From Candidatus Obscuribacterales bacterium (GTDB lineage: Bacteria; Cyanobacteriota; Vampirovibrionia; Obscuribacterales; Obscuribacteraceae): 64,000 nt of DNA. Both the position numbers and the translations under genes were made by a program. Each line of letters begins with the position of its first letter. The stretch's first letter is position 1. The stretch spans positions 1 to 64,000 of the forward strand of contig JACKCM010000007.1 of the NCBI GenBank assembly GCA_020634035.1, written 5' to 3'. The notes below the pieces were generated by a model that saw only the letters and a program-made list of their open reading frames with translations, was not told where the DNA came from and ran no database searches. This document shows positions 8,510 through 19,900 of this stretch, piece by piece.

Positions 8510-9670
8510 TCAGTCATGTAAGTTTTTTAGTGCATTGGCCATGGCGGCAGCACTTTCAAAGCGCTGTTCAGGTTCTTTTGCAAGCGCTTTGATCACCACC
8601 TCAGTCAGACTTTCAGGAATCTCAAGCCTTTCATCGAAGCTCTCCGGTTCATCATGTAAATGGGCGAAAACAGTCTGGATATCGCTCTCTCTTTCGAAGG
8701 GTGGCTTGCCCGCCAGGGCTTCATAGAGGGCACAGCCCACGGCATATATGTCCGAAGCCTTTGAAGGATGCTTCCCTTTCATAATCTCTGGAGCGGTGGC
8801 CTCGAGATCGCCATAGACGTTCACGGTTCCGGTCTCGCGCTGGGGACCGTCCCATTCCAGATCTTTGAACTGGCGGCTGCTCATGCAAAAGTCCATCACC
8901 TTAAGGCTGCCGTCTTCGAGAATCAGCATTTTACTCAAGCTCAGATTGCCATGGGCTATCTCTTTGCTGTGGGCATAGTCCAGAGCGGCCAGAAGATCGA
9001 TAAAGATCTCGATAATGGTCTCTAGAGCCGTGCCGCCATTTGTATTTTTATGCTCCCCAAGCCGTTTTGCAGCTTTTAAATCGAGAGGTTCACCCACTAT
9101 ATACGGTGTCTCTAAATATCTGTTCGAGCGATAACTGTTAATAGAGTCGATTTTATAGATAGCCGGATGATCCAGCTCCCCGGCACGAGCTACCAGCCTG
9201 TTGAATCTTTGCAGACTTTTCTCATCCAGCAAAATATTGCTTGATAGGATCTGGATCATACATTCTTTATTCAATTCTTTGTCAATACCGGAAAAACAGT
9301 GACTGAACTGGCGCTCGCCAAGATATTCTTCGATTCGATAGCGGTTATGAAGCAAAAGGATATCATCGACGCCATTGTCGACTAAACGCCTTTCCATCAA
9401 GGTCTTGTCATTTTTGCAATACAGTCGCATGTCATCTGTCCATCCGCATTTCGGACAGACCATATCGCTTTCATAATAGAGATCCCAGAGCAGGCGATAG
9501 ACAAGGGTCTCCAGAGAGTCGCTTCCAGGGATCTCATAGGTCGGCTGCGGCACCAGCAGCATTGTCCTGTCGTCGGGGCAGACCAGCAGATTCAGGTCGA
9601 AGTCATACTGCTTGTTGCAGGCGGGGCATTGTTTTACAGGCACGGCAGGAACCTCATAACGGCGATCCAA
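8510..9670 (-). CDS. Zinc-ribbon pseudokinase
   Basis: A 386-residue protein with a kinase-like fold that has lost its catalytic residues. Residues 15-31 (CPAC, then CPDD) and 72-85 (CPKCG, then YCKND) look like two zinc ribbons. The kinase-like part runs from about 110 to 386. The ATP-anchoring lysine position falls in ECMIQIL (Q140), the HRD motif is HGN (240-242) in HGNLSLSKML, and DFG is DFC (260-262). The C-lobe is well kept: SDIYAVGCALYEALAGKPPF and the final ALAKEPEQRF. It is therefore expected to bind rather than phosphorylate. It is divergent from msrA. The sister zinc-ribbon kinase at 31475-33649 is intact, so this is loss in one paralogue rather than a family trait. Confidence 0.8.
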   Translation of the reverse strand: MDRRYEVPAVPVKQCPACNKQYDFDLNLLVCPDDRTMLLVPQPTYEIPGSDSLETLVYRLLWDLYYESDMVCPKCGWTDDMRLYCKNDKTLMERRLVDNGVDDILLLHNRYRIEEYLGERQFSHCFSGIDKELNKECMIQILSSNILLDEKSLQRFNRLVARAGELDHPAIYKIDSINSYRSNRYLETPYIVGEPLDLKAAKRLGEHKNTNGGTALETIIEIFIDLLAALDYAHSKEIAHGNLSLSKMLILEDGSLKVMDFCMSSRQFKDLEWDGPQRETGTVNVYGDLEATAPEIMKGKHPSKASDIYAVGCALYEALAGKPPFERESDIQTVFAHLHDEPESFDERLEIPESLTEVVIKALAKEPEQRFESAAAMANALKNLHD

Positions 9671-9827
9671 GGCTTCCTACATGTACTTATTCCCCATATT
9701 CAGGAAAGATAGAACCTTTCAAAATTCAATTGAGCGGACCCACCGAATGCCAGGGCGCTATAATTGATATTGAGCTTTCCGAAGCAGGGTTTCTTCTCGA
9801 AGAGATTCAAGTAATTCGAGGAAATTC

Positions 9828-10388
9828 ATGAATATCGTGTTCAATTCATTACTTTTGATTGTAGGGGTATGCTTGATAATTATGGTGTTTTTCAAGGATC
9901 GCACTCCGGCAACTCTTCCCGACCCCCAGGGCATGCATGTCGCCACCCTGGCAGCTGGTTGATTCTGGGGAGTTGAGGCGGAGCTTCAACATATCGAAGG
10001 GGTTATAGACGCAGCATCGGGCTATACCGGGGGCGACGCGCCGGAGCCCACTTACGAGCTGGTCTGTACCGGCAGAACAGGGCATGCTGAGGCGGTCAGG
10101 GTGATATTCGATCCGGATAAAGTCTCTTATGAGAGCCTTATTCGAGAATATTTACGGATGTTTCGACCGCGCCGGAACTTCCCCGATGACAGAGGCCAGT
10201 ATCGAGCCGCGATCTTCTATCACGACAAGAGCCAGAAAGAGACAGCGATGAGAGTTCTTGCCGAGGTGCTGGGAGAAGACAGTCGAGAGGTAGAGACCCT
10301 CTTGGAGCCGGCAGAGAAGTTTTACCCGGCTGAAGAGTATCATCAGAACTATTACGACAAGATGAGCTTCGGGCTGCGCGGTCGCTAA
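9828..10388 (+). CDS. msrA: Peptide methionine sulfoxide reductase MsrA, probable selenoprotein (TGA at 9960-9962 read as Sec)
   Basis: The frame from ATG 9828 to TAA 10388 codes for 186 residues if the in-frame TGA at 9960-9962 is read through. That codon sits exactly at the MsrA catalytic cysteine: the protein reads AAG-U-FWGVE (residue 45), where the family has GCFWG. Downstream the family motifs are intact: GYTGG, VCTGRTGHAEAV, GQYRAAIFYHD and EYHQNYY. A bacterial SECIS-like hairpin follows the TGA. Residues about 5-22 form a hydrophobic N-terminal segment, so the enzyme is membrane-anchored or exported and would repair oxidised methionine outside the cytoplasm. GAGG precedes the ATG by six bases, and a lone TATAAT at 9759-9764 may be its -10 box. 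The usual C-terminal resolving cysteines are absent. Alternatives are a nonsense mutation or base error; the exact position and the hairpin favour selenocysteine. Confidence 0.82.
9972..9990 (+). promoter_or_regulatory. SECIS-like hairpin of msrA
   Basis: Seven consecutive pairs join 9972-9978 (GTTGAGG) with 9984-9990 (CTTCAAC, one G-T pair), closing a five-base loop CGGAG at 9979-9983. The loop starts 16 bases after the TGA ending at 9962 and has G in its second position. Both fit the known pattern of bacterial SECIS elements (apical loop roughly 16-37 bases behind the UGA, G among its first two bases). It lies within the coding region, as bacterial SECIS elements do. Confidence 0.65.
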
Positions 10389-10393
10389 AAATT

Positions 10394-10924
10394 TTATTCT
10401 GACCAGGCTATTGAAGCGAAAGCGGCTTCTGCTGCTTCTTTGTGTTGGTCGAAACAGTCGCCGGGCGCGGCATAGTAGAGTTCATAGATGATGGCGCCGT
10501 CACCTTTTGTATCGATGAAGATATTAGAACTCTTCAAATCTAATCCTGGCCAGTGACCCTCGACCGCCATGATTTTTTTGCCGTTCAGAGTCTTGAGGCA
10601 GGCTTGCTCAATATTAAAGTCATCCTTCAGCGCCAGTGGACCGAGCACCTCCTGTAGTGCTTCTAAAGAAGCTTGCGAAATAGTGCCGGGTTCCTTCTCA
10701 AGGCAGTTTGCGAAGCTCTCTGCCGAAGGCGCAGTCACAGGCAGCCCTCGATAGTAGAGGCATATTTGAACACGATCGTCTTCGGGGTGATGAAACTTTC
10801 TAAGAGTTCTGGGTGAGCGGGTGTCACTATTTGGATGCGGCTGCTCGACCCACGTTGAGGGCAGCTCTATATTCGATACCGGTCCGAAGCCGATTTGATT
10901 GATAGAAGTTTCGTCGACTGGCAT
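10394..10924 (-). CDS. Small cytoplasmic protein downstream of the giant gene; possible immunity or partner
   Basis: A 176-residue protein without signal peptide or membrane segment. No family is recognised. It mixes short strands and helices and ends DCFDQHKEAAEAAFASIAW. The composition is acidic. Its start lies 23 bases behind the stop of the 5864-residue effector-like gene on the same strand, with AGAGG five bases before the ATG, so the two are probably co-transcribed and this one is well translated. In polymorphic toxin loci the gene in this position commonly encodes the immunity protein. A second papain-like effector in this window (40268-42325) has the same arrangement. The immunity role is inferred from position only; the sequence of the two small proteins is not visibly similar. 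Confidence 0.6.
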   Translation of the reverse strand: MPVDETSINQIGFGPVSNIELPSTWVEQPHPNSDTRSPRTLRKFHHPEDDRVQICLYYRGLPVTAPSAESFANCLEKEPGTISQASLEALQEVLGPLALKDDFNIEQACLKTLNGKKIMAVEGHWPGLDLKSSNIFIDTKGDGAIIYELYYAAPGDCFDQHKEAAEAAFASIAWSE

Positions 10925-10947
10925 GCTAACCTCTTTAGTCTTTCTGT

Positions 10948-13900
10948 CTATTCTACAGCGTTCATTACCTTGAACATCTCATCGAGCGGGATGGTTTTGT
11001 TATAGGCATCTCCCCACTGGTTTGTGAAGTCGACCACCCAGGTTCCGACCGGTGTTTGTCTTATAGACTGGATATTGACCACATGGGCGCCGCCTGTCCC
11101 TGGACCATGACCGCCGAAGAGGCTATGACCGGTATGAACCAGGGCAATCGCCGGCATATTGTTCGAGTCTTGTAAGCTGAGGAGTTGATCTTTTAATTCC
11201 TCTGTACTGCGGGCGACTTTTAAAGCTCCGGCAGAATAGTCTTGCTCTCGCCAGAAGCGGTTGTTGCCGTGAGAATCGGGGAAGTAGTGTCCACTGAGGA
11301 CAAAGTTCTCTTCGTGTCGACCGATGATCTGGTTGTTGATGTCGGCAAGCTCCGAGGTGCTTATATGAGGCGAGTCTTCCAGGACTTTATGATTCAATCT
11401 GCCGTCGGTACCGACACTGTATTTGACCAGTTGTTCTGCTTCTTGACCGGGCAAACCTACTTGTTTCTGATACATGACTATTTCGCCCGGTCCGATGTAT
11501 TCGCCGTGAATAGATCCGCCACGAGCGTATTTGATACCGACGGCGGTGGTCTCGAACATCTGACTTGCCCAGCTTCTGCGTCCATCAAGATGGATATCGC
11601 TTTCACTGCCGCCCCGGAAAAGGATATCGAGCATTCTTGCTTCTCTATCGGGCTCCAGGGCACCGGGCACTCTGCTCATATCAATGAGGGTGCCGTCGGC
11701 GGTGACATATTTGCCGGTGGTGGCAACATCCGCCACCAGTCGAGCAAATTCTTCGGGATGTCTTTGTAGAATGCGCTTTTCTACAGTGGTGACGTTGCAG
11801 GTATTGTTGCTGCCCTGGGAGACTTTCTCGGGATGGGACATCTGATACAGGGTCTGCTCCGCCAGTTTCTGGCGCTCGGTCATATTTAGCATCGAGCCTT
11901 CATCGGCCTGGAGCAGTCTTCGTATCTGGTGATAGGATTCGGCGATTTGAGTTTCGGTCATGTTCGCCTGTTTGGCGCGTGCCTCGAAGTCTTCCATCAT
12001 CTGACCGAATCTTTCTACGCGCTCAGGATGACCAAGCGACTCGCCGTATTTTTTCAAGGTCAGTCGCTCGAAGTTGTAATCTATATCGCTATAGCTCACT
12101 CTGCCCTTGGCGTCGATGGTCTCGACCACATTGTCGAGTCTCTGTCGGACCATATTCGGTGGTTTGTCCGTGGTGCGATAGAGCAGACTGCCGTCGTTCT
12201 CTACTTCGAGACCGCCTTTCCACCAGGGTTCTTCTTTGCCTTCCGGGGTCAGTCTAACCCAGGTATCATTGCCTCTTTTGACTACTGAAGAGTTATCCGG
12301 CAGCACTATCTCGGAGAGTTCGCGGTTGTCATATTTGAAGCGCAGACGCTGACCGGCTGCTGTGGTGGCTTCGGCGACGGTGCCGTCCGGTGATACCAGT
12401 CGTGATGAGCCGCTATGAGATCTGACCGTGTGGCTGCCGTCGGGTCTGGTCGTCAGCCAGTCCAGGTTGTCTTGTTGAAATGATACTCTGCCATCGCCCA
12501 GAGGCTGACCCTGGCGGGTGACAAGCTTTAGCTCCGGTCCTCTGGATGAACCTATATAGACACGGTCGTTTGGACCTAGCGGTACGGTCTCATTGGCATG
12601 GAACGAGATTCTGTCCGTGCCGCCCTGTTTGATGAAGATACCGTTGCCCTGATCTCGGACCATTATGGTTTGCAGAATCGAGCCGGACTGGTCATCGACA
12701 CCGCCAGAGCCACCACTGAAATCAGTTATGTTCCACTGACCGCGGCTCTCATCATATTCGAGCTGAGCATGGTGCCTGGCTACACGGCGGTTGAGGGCAT
12801 CGGTGGGGTTGTTGTTGCCGTAGACCTGGAACTTTCTGCCCACATCAACGGTATTGCCGTCCATCTCCAGTCTTTGACCATCGAAAAAGACCTGGGTATT
12901 GCTGGTGGCTTCCACGTTGGTGCCCCGCTTCATCGCCCAGTTCTGGGACAGACTGAGGTTGAGCTTCTCTCCGTCTACCCGACCGAGACGCAGTTCGTCC
13001 CCGGGGGCCAGATAGACGCGACGAGGATTCTCTATGGTGCCGTTGTATTTGACGAACTCGCTGCTGTTTGCTCTTCTTACAAAGGTCCCGTTGCGGCTGT
13101 GATCATCGAAATAGAAGAGTTGCCGGTCTTCATCCCAGCCGAACTTTCCATGTTCGGCCGAGACATACTGACCGGCACCATCATATTCGATGCCGAGCAA
13201 CTCTCTGCCCACGGCGATTTCTGCGCCGCCTTCGAAATTTACCGGTTTGCCGTTGACCAGCATGGGCTGGTCCCGCAAGAAAAATTCTGCGTTTTGATAG
13301 AGCACATTGTCGCGGTGTCCCCGGGGGGCTCTTGCATCTGGTAGCTCATCAAAAGCGCGCGGCATCTCTATATGTGGTGGTCCGAACTCCACTCTTCGCG
13401 GTTGCAAAGCCGACTTGAAAGAGGTTGCCCGGTCCCAGATTCGAAGGCTCTGTTGTTTGAAAACAAAAGCATCTTTTCCATCGGGCGAGAAGTCGGCTCC
13501 GTATACATTGCCCTGACCGTCATGGTAGTACTTTTGTCCTTCTACATCAATCGGCTTCAATTCTTGATCGCCGATTTTTACAGTGCCTGACTCTGGATCA
13601 TAAGAGCTGTTTGCTTCATAATTTTTCTTGGTGTTAGCACGGGCGCTTTGTTTTAGCCTGACTATCGGATCACCGCTGGTATTGTCATAGGCGAGCACTT
13701 CGCCGGTTATATCAGGGCTGGAGGGGTTCTCGATAAATTGACCGACTCGATAGTCTATTTGAGCAAAAGCTTCTCTGACCGCATCTCTCGAGAATAGCTG
13801 CACATCGGGTCTCGAGATAAGCGTGTATTTGCCGTCGTCTAATCTGAAGCGCTGGTAGAAGATATTGTGTTCGTCTTTGAGCAGAGTCTGTCCATTTACG

Positions 13901-16900
13901 TCCACCGGCTTCATTCGGGCAGCATTTGAATCGGGCAACACTTTGATCTGTCTTTGATAGTCATTGTGAACCACCACAATGAGCTGGTCAGAGTCCGGAT
14001 CTTTGCCGGCGACAACGGCATCATAGTCGGCATAGCGTGGATTATCCAGTCGCACTCGGTCTCCGCGATTGAAGTCCGTGCCTTCTATTTTTATGTTCTC
14101 AGGTTCTCTGACTCGAACCGCACCGTTTGCTTCGAATAGAAATTCGCTGGTGCTGCCCTGGCCAAATCTTACAGCGTCACCCGGTTTGAGTTCAGTAGGC
14201 TCTTCTATTCTTCTGCCGTTTACATAGGTGCCGTTTTTGCTGCCCAGATCCTCCACTATTATTTTGCCGTCTTCATAGCGAAACTCGGCATGCCTTCTGC
14301 TAATTCCGGCTACATCTAAATGTCCGTCATCGACCAGTTTGACATCGGCATCATGGCCTCTGCCTACCACAATGCGCTTTGCTCCCTGGGGAAATTCCAG
14401 ATTCAGTCCGGATTCGGGTAGACTGAGTTTGAAGTTTTCAAGTTCGCCGAGGACTTTCTTGCCGAAGACAAACTCGAATTGTTCAGACAGTTTGACCCGG
14501 TCTCCTGGTTTTAGAATTCTTTCTGTGATTCTCTCTCCGTTTACGTAAGTGCCGTTTCTGCTATTGGTATCACGCAGCAAAGGTCCTTCGGGGGTGATCT
14601 CGATTTCGGCATGGCGAGCGCTGATAGTATCTGCCGGAAACTCCATGTCGGCATTCTGACCGCTGCGACCGAGGGTGACTTTGTTGCTGGTGAAGTCCAT
14701 CACCACATCTCCCTGGGGGCTGTAGATCTGGTACTGTCCAAGCCCTTTTTCAAGGGGCATGGCGCTATTGAAATTGTCGCCAAAAGTAAGCTGCTGTCCG
14801 AAGAATTCGTTGTTGCGGTAGAAGCCGAGCCCGATAACATCGCCGGGTTTCAACGGTGTATAGATCTCTACCGGCACACCGTTAACAAAAGTATGATTTG
14901 TATTGCTCAGGTTCATGATATGCGGCTTGCCGTTGCCGTCTAGAAATATCTGAGCGTGTTCCCGGCTGACAAAGTCTGAGCCTATTTTGACTTGCATATC
15001 TTCGCCGCGCCCCAGTTTGATGGTGGTGCCATCCAACATTTGCGGCTCGCCGTTTTCACCGAAGCGCAGGTTATAGCCTGCCAGGTCGCTGCGTTCGTAG
15101 CGATAGGCGCTGTCCAGATTTCTGGCCAGGTTGCTGCTGTCTACCCCTTCGAGATCCGTTGTCGCCCTGCTTCTGTCTCTTGGTTCGAAGCTCTGATGGT
15201 AGTCATCGCCAAATTGTTGACGCTCGGCGTTGACAATTAGATGATCCAGTCCGTAGGCTTCTCTTTCGAGACCGTTATCGAAATAGCTGTCCACCAGCTG
15301 TTTGTGCTCGGCATTGACCCGGTCGAGTCGGTGTTCGATATGCGCGATTAGATGGCTTCTGATATCGCCTTCTTCGAATCCCACGGCAAGTCCGTTTTCG
15401 TCCCGGGGAAGCGATCTCCATTCTGCGAGTTTGGCTTCTATCTCTTTTGGAATAGGCTCACCGTCGACATTGCCGAACATACGTCGCATGTGGATGTTTC
15501 CTTCATCCCCATCGAGACGCTGAAACAGCTTGTTGACCGCGGCCGAATCGGTGGAGCGCAATAGAGACCTGCCTGTAGAACTCAATACCCGGGCAGTGTT
15601 TCCGAGCTCCATCACCTGGTCGATTTCAAAGCGATAGGCTCTTGCGTCTTCGGCCAGTTTCTGGGCCCTGGCAAGTTGCTCTGGGTTTAGATCGCCTGCG
15701 TTCTTGTAGGTGTCGGCTACCCGGGCGATGAAATCTTGATCGAGAGCCCTGGCATCGATGCCGGTGGCTTCCTCATAACGCGCCCGGACAAGCTCCATAT
15801 TGTCAAAGTCAATTTCTTTGCCGTTGAGACCGGCATCTTGAATGGCTTTTCTAACGAGAAGGGTATCTTGTTCATGATGAACCAGTTCATGGAATAGAAC
15901 CCGGGGCAAGAGCTTGTCGCCGCCCGGTTCTAAGAAGGCGGTCTCATCGATTAAGATGGTCCCTTCGCCGCTACTGTAGTCTCCCAGGTTGCCGTTCGGT
16001 TTCTTTGTAGTCACCTTCACCGGTGGCAGACCGCGAGACTCGGTAAACTGATCTAGCGCTTTTTGCAGTTCATTAACCCGCTCTCCGACCTTTTGACCGA
16101 GCCTCAAATTCGCCCGGACATGCAGGTCTACAGCTTTTTGCATGTTCTGGCGAGCCTGGTAGATGCCGTAGTCTTCGTTTAAAGCATGGTTAGACCTGCG
16201 GGATGCTTCTTTGATGTCATCGACGCTGACGCCCCGGGCTTTCAGATCTTCTACGATATTCGAATAGAGTTGTCTGGTCTGTTCGACCTGGTTATGTAGC
16301 TCCAGCACCTGCTCATGGGCCGGACGCAGATCGTCGGCGATGGAGCCGCCTCCCCCTCCCCCTCCCGATCTATCGGCATTTTTCCAGGTCGCCATGAGGT
16401 CGACCATCTCCTGGGCGCCTTCTCTGTCGAGGGCCGGGATGGCACGTTCGAGGGCTGCGGTTTGTTCCGGTGCTACTGGTGGTGTCAGCGGTTCGTAGAC
16501 ATCGAGATTTGCCGAATGTCGCATATGGCTGAGCGGCTCACCGGGTCTATGACTGCGATTGATCGAGGTGAAGTCTGCCGGTCTTTGATAGGGCAGGTCG
16601 AGCATTTCGTGGGTGAGCCTGACTGCATCCTGATCTCCTGCTCTGTATTCTGCAATCATACGCTCGAACTGATCTATCTCGGCTGTCGAGAGACGACCGG
16701 GTGTCTGGCAGCTTCTTTGTCGGCAGCCGTCAGACCAGGACGTTCTGAGATCTTCGAGGGCAAGGTGGACATATTCGTCGAAATCGTCACCTAATCTGGT
16801 GCCAGGCAGAGAATCTCTCAGTTCGTTCCATGCTCCGGATGCTGCATAGAGAGCGTTCACCTCCTCCTGGCTGTAACGCACCCTCGATGGAGTTGGCTTC

Positions 16901-19900
16901 GGAGTCAGTTCTTTGCCAAGCAGTTTGCCCGGGTCCTGCTCGCTTAACAGAGTCGCTGCTCTGTTTCTGACGCTGTCTTCGCTGAGACCCTGACGAAGTG
17001 TATACAATCTATCTTGAACCGCAGCGCGCTCAGCCGCCGGCAGGCTTCTGCTTGCCTCCAGTGCCAGGCCGAATGCCTCTTTTTCCAGTTCTTGAATCTG
17101 CTCGGCAGTTACTCTTGCGGTGTATCTATCGGTGCCGATAGTCATCGAGATTTCGTTGTGGGTTACCTTAATCGGACCATTGCTACCCGATGGCGTCTGG
17201 TTGTTGAATCCGCCGTTTCTACCGGTACTACCATTGACACCATAGTATTCTAAGATTGCATCTCTGACGCTACGGTCTCCGCTTGCTTGAAACGCCTGAA
17301 GCTCTGTTTTGTACTCTATGGAAGATTCACGAAGTTTGTGATGATAGTATTTGATCACCCCTTCGAGATCTTGATTGGCGAAGTTGCTGATGGCGTTGTT
17401 ATCCGATTCTCTTAGAGCGGTCTGCCACTGTCTTAGCTGTTCGCGACCGTCAATCAGATCTGCCGGTCTTTGCAGCGATGGCAGGGGGTGATCGACCACA
17501 TTCAAGATCGGTTTTTGAGCTGTGATTTCGGCAATTCTATCTGCCACCAGGTCGACACCACTGCGGTTGAGAGTGCCGCTTTCGAACTGTTTTCGATTCC
17601 AGATTATGCGCTCGACAAGGTTGTTTCGTTTGTCCGGTCTTTCGGTGGCGTCGAGAATGTGATATTCGCCGGTTTTTCTGTTGAGCAGTATGTAATCTCC
17701 ACCGGCTTGATCGGCGGCAGAGAATTTCTGACTCTGCAATACGGTCCAACCTTGATCAGCAAGTGATGGGCCCCCATCTAGCCCTGGCCTGGTCAGGACA
17801 TGATTCTGTATCTGTTTGAATATCTCGCCCTGGGCGATATCGGCAAAGGGGGTATTCTCATTGGGCATCAGACCGTATCTGACATCGACGGCATAGCTGA
17901 AAGAGGCGCTCTCTTGTTCCAGTCTGGCTATCTCGTCGGTGCGGAATTGATCGGGAGCTTCTACTCTGTCCAGAGGATACTCTCTGGGTGGTGGCAGCCG
18001 GCTGATGTCACTCTCAACCTCTTTCAAGCCCTGGCTCACATTCGAGTCGAATCCATAGGCCTCGGTCTCTAATCTGGATCCGGCATAAGCATCTATGAGC
18101 TGTCTGTGTCTGGTATTGACCGTGTCCAGTCTGGATTTGAGATGGGCGACCACAGAATCTTTCAGCTCGGGTTCCAATTTGAAGTTATTGGGGAGGCCCT
18201 TGCTGTTTTTGGGCAGAGCCTGCCACTGTGCCAGAGCCGTTTGAAGATTCTCTGGCATGGCATCATAGCCGCCCTCTCCGAACAGTCTTCTGGCCATTTC
18301 TTCGCCAGAGCCTGGACGTGCCAGGTCGGCCATGAATTCGTTCCAGTTCGCGTTGCGAGCCCCGTCGCTCAGCCGAGCCAGTCTGTTATGTATATGGCTT
18401 GCCGTGTCTGTCAGATCTCGCGACAACTCCGCCACCGGGCCGGTTCTTGCCACTTCGTCCGCCAGAACAATAGCCCGCTGCTGACGAACCGCGCTTAAAG
18501 GCGGGGCATCATTGGCGGTATCTAGTACCGTTCTCATCCAGTTCTCATTGAGGTCTCTGCCGGTGGCATCTTTATAAGCTTCCTTCAGAAGCTGACTGTT
18601 TACGCCGCCGCCATCCGCATGGGACAACTGCTCTGCCGCCAGGGTGCGGATGATGTCCATATCCTGTTGAGAGTGCACCACCTCATGAAATACCGCTCTT
18701 GAAAGATCTTGTCCTCCGGAGGCTTTGATCAGCTCTGCCCGGGGAAGCACAACCACTCCTTCGCCAAAAGAGTATCCGCCAGCCGCCGCCATATTGTTTG
18801 CCAGCTCAATTTTTACTGGCGGTAGAGGCTTATCTGAATTGGCCAGGTTGTGTTCAGCGACGAAGCGATCGAGCTCGGTTTGAAGTTGATCCCTTCTCAT
18901 CTGGGCAAGTTCTTCTATTTTTCGTGTCTTGCCGGCATGTTGATCTGCCAGACCTTTCCATTCTGTGTGAAGCTGTTTCAGCTCAGAGTCTTTATGAAGC
19001 GGGTGCTTTTTGCTTGTCAGCGCTTCTTGAATGGCTTCAGGACTATGTCCGGCTGCTTCGAGCCTGGCTATCTCCTGGTCTAGTCTGGCTCTTGCTTCGT
19101 CCACCCGCGGGGCAAGCTCTCGGGCAAGATTCAACTCTTCGGATAGATCTTCGCCCCAACTCTCTCTTACCTCAGTCATACGTTTGCCGAAGTCATCGGC
19201 AACGGCTGCATTGAGCTCGGGCACCTCCTGGCTGAGGCGTTCTACCTTGGCCGCATCAGGTGCTTCTATTCTCGGTTTATATACATCGGCAGCCTCTGCT
19301 GCGCTGCTGCTCAAGGCAGTGTTTTCGAGATGCCCGGGGGTCTCTGGTAGGCGTGCCGCCAGTCTGTCCGGGGTCTGAGTATGAGTTTGAAAAGGAATGA
19401 CATTGTCGCCGGTGCCTGCATGAACATCCGGAACTGGCATATGTGGGGTATCAGGTCCGGCTACATGTGGTTCGGATAATGGAACATGGGGCGCATCTGG
19501 GGCGGATCTCGATAGCAGTCGAGAATAGGCGCTGCCTCCCAGTTTGAATACTCCCCCGAAGCCGAAGGCGAAGGTGCCTCCCATGGTGCCGGAGAGAAGC
19601 AGTTGATCTGAATCTATTTCGCCCCTGGTAATCAGCATATTGGCAGAGTCGCCTATGACATTACCTGCCGCTCCGGACAGGCTGATCAGTCCCATCGAGG
19701 TGGCTTCGTCCTGGGCTTTTTTCAGGACCTGGCGAAGTCCGGTGCGGGCTGTTTGATCGACAGCTTCTCTCAGGCTGGTTTGCAGTCCGCTGGCAAGTTG
19801 CGCCCGGGCAACGTCATCTAGCCCTTTGACTTTGCCCAGCATCTGGACAATGGCATCGTCGGCTACACCGCCACCGTGGGCGATGCCGTCTCTGACCAGT

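Noticed and set aside
9960..9962. TGA in msrA as a simple nonsense mutation or as UGA read as tryptophan
   Set aside because: Other genes here end in TGA, so the code is standard; the exact catalytic position and the hairpin favour selenocysteine, though a base error cannot be excluded from the sequence alone.
12598..13344. A 248-codon frame opposite the giant gene, and many similar antisense frames between 11 and 28 kb
   Set aside because: They follow from the codon pattern of the giant gene, lack domains and ribosome sites, and often start or end at random within conserved domains.
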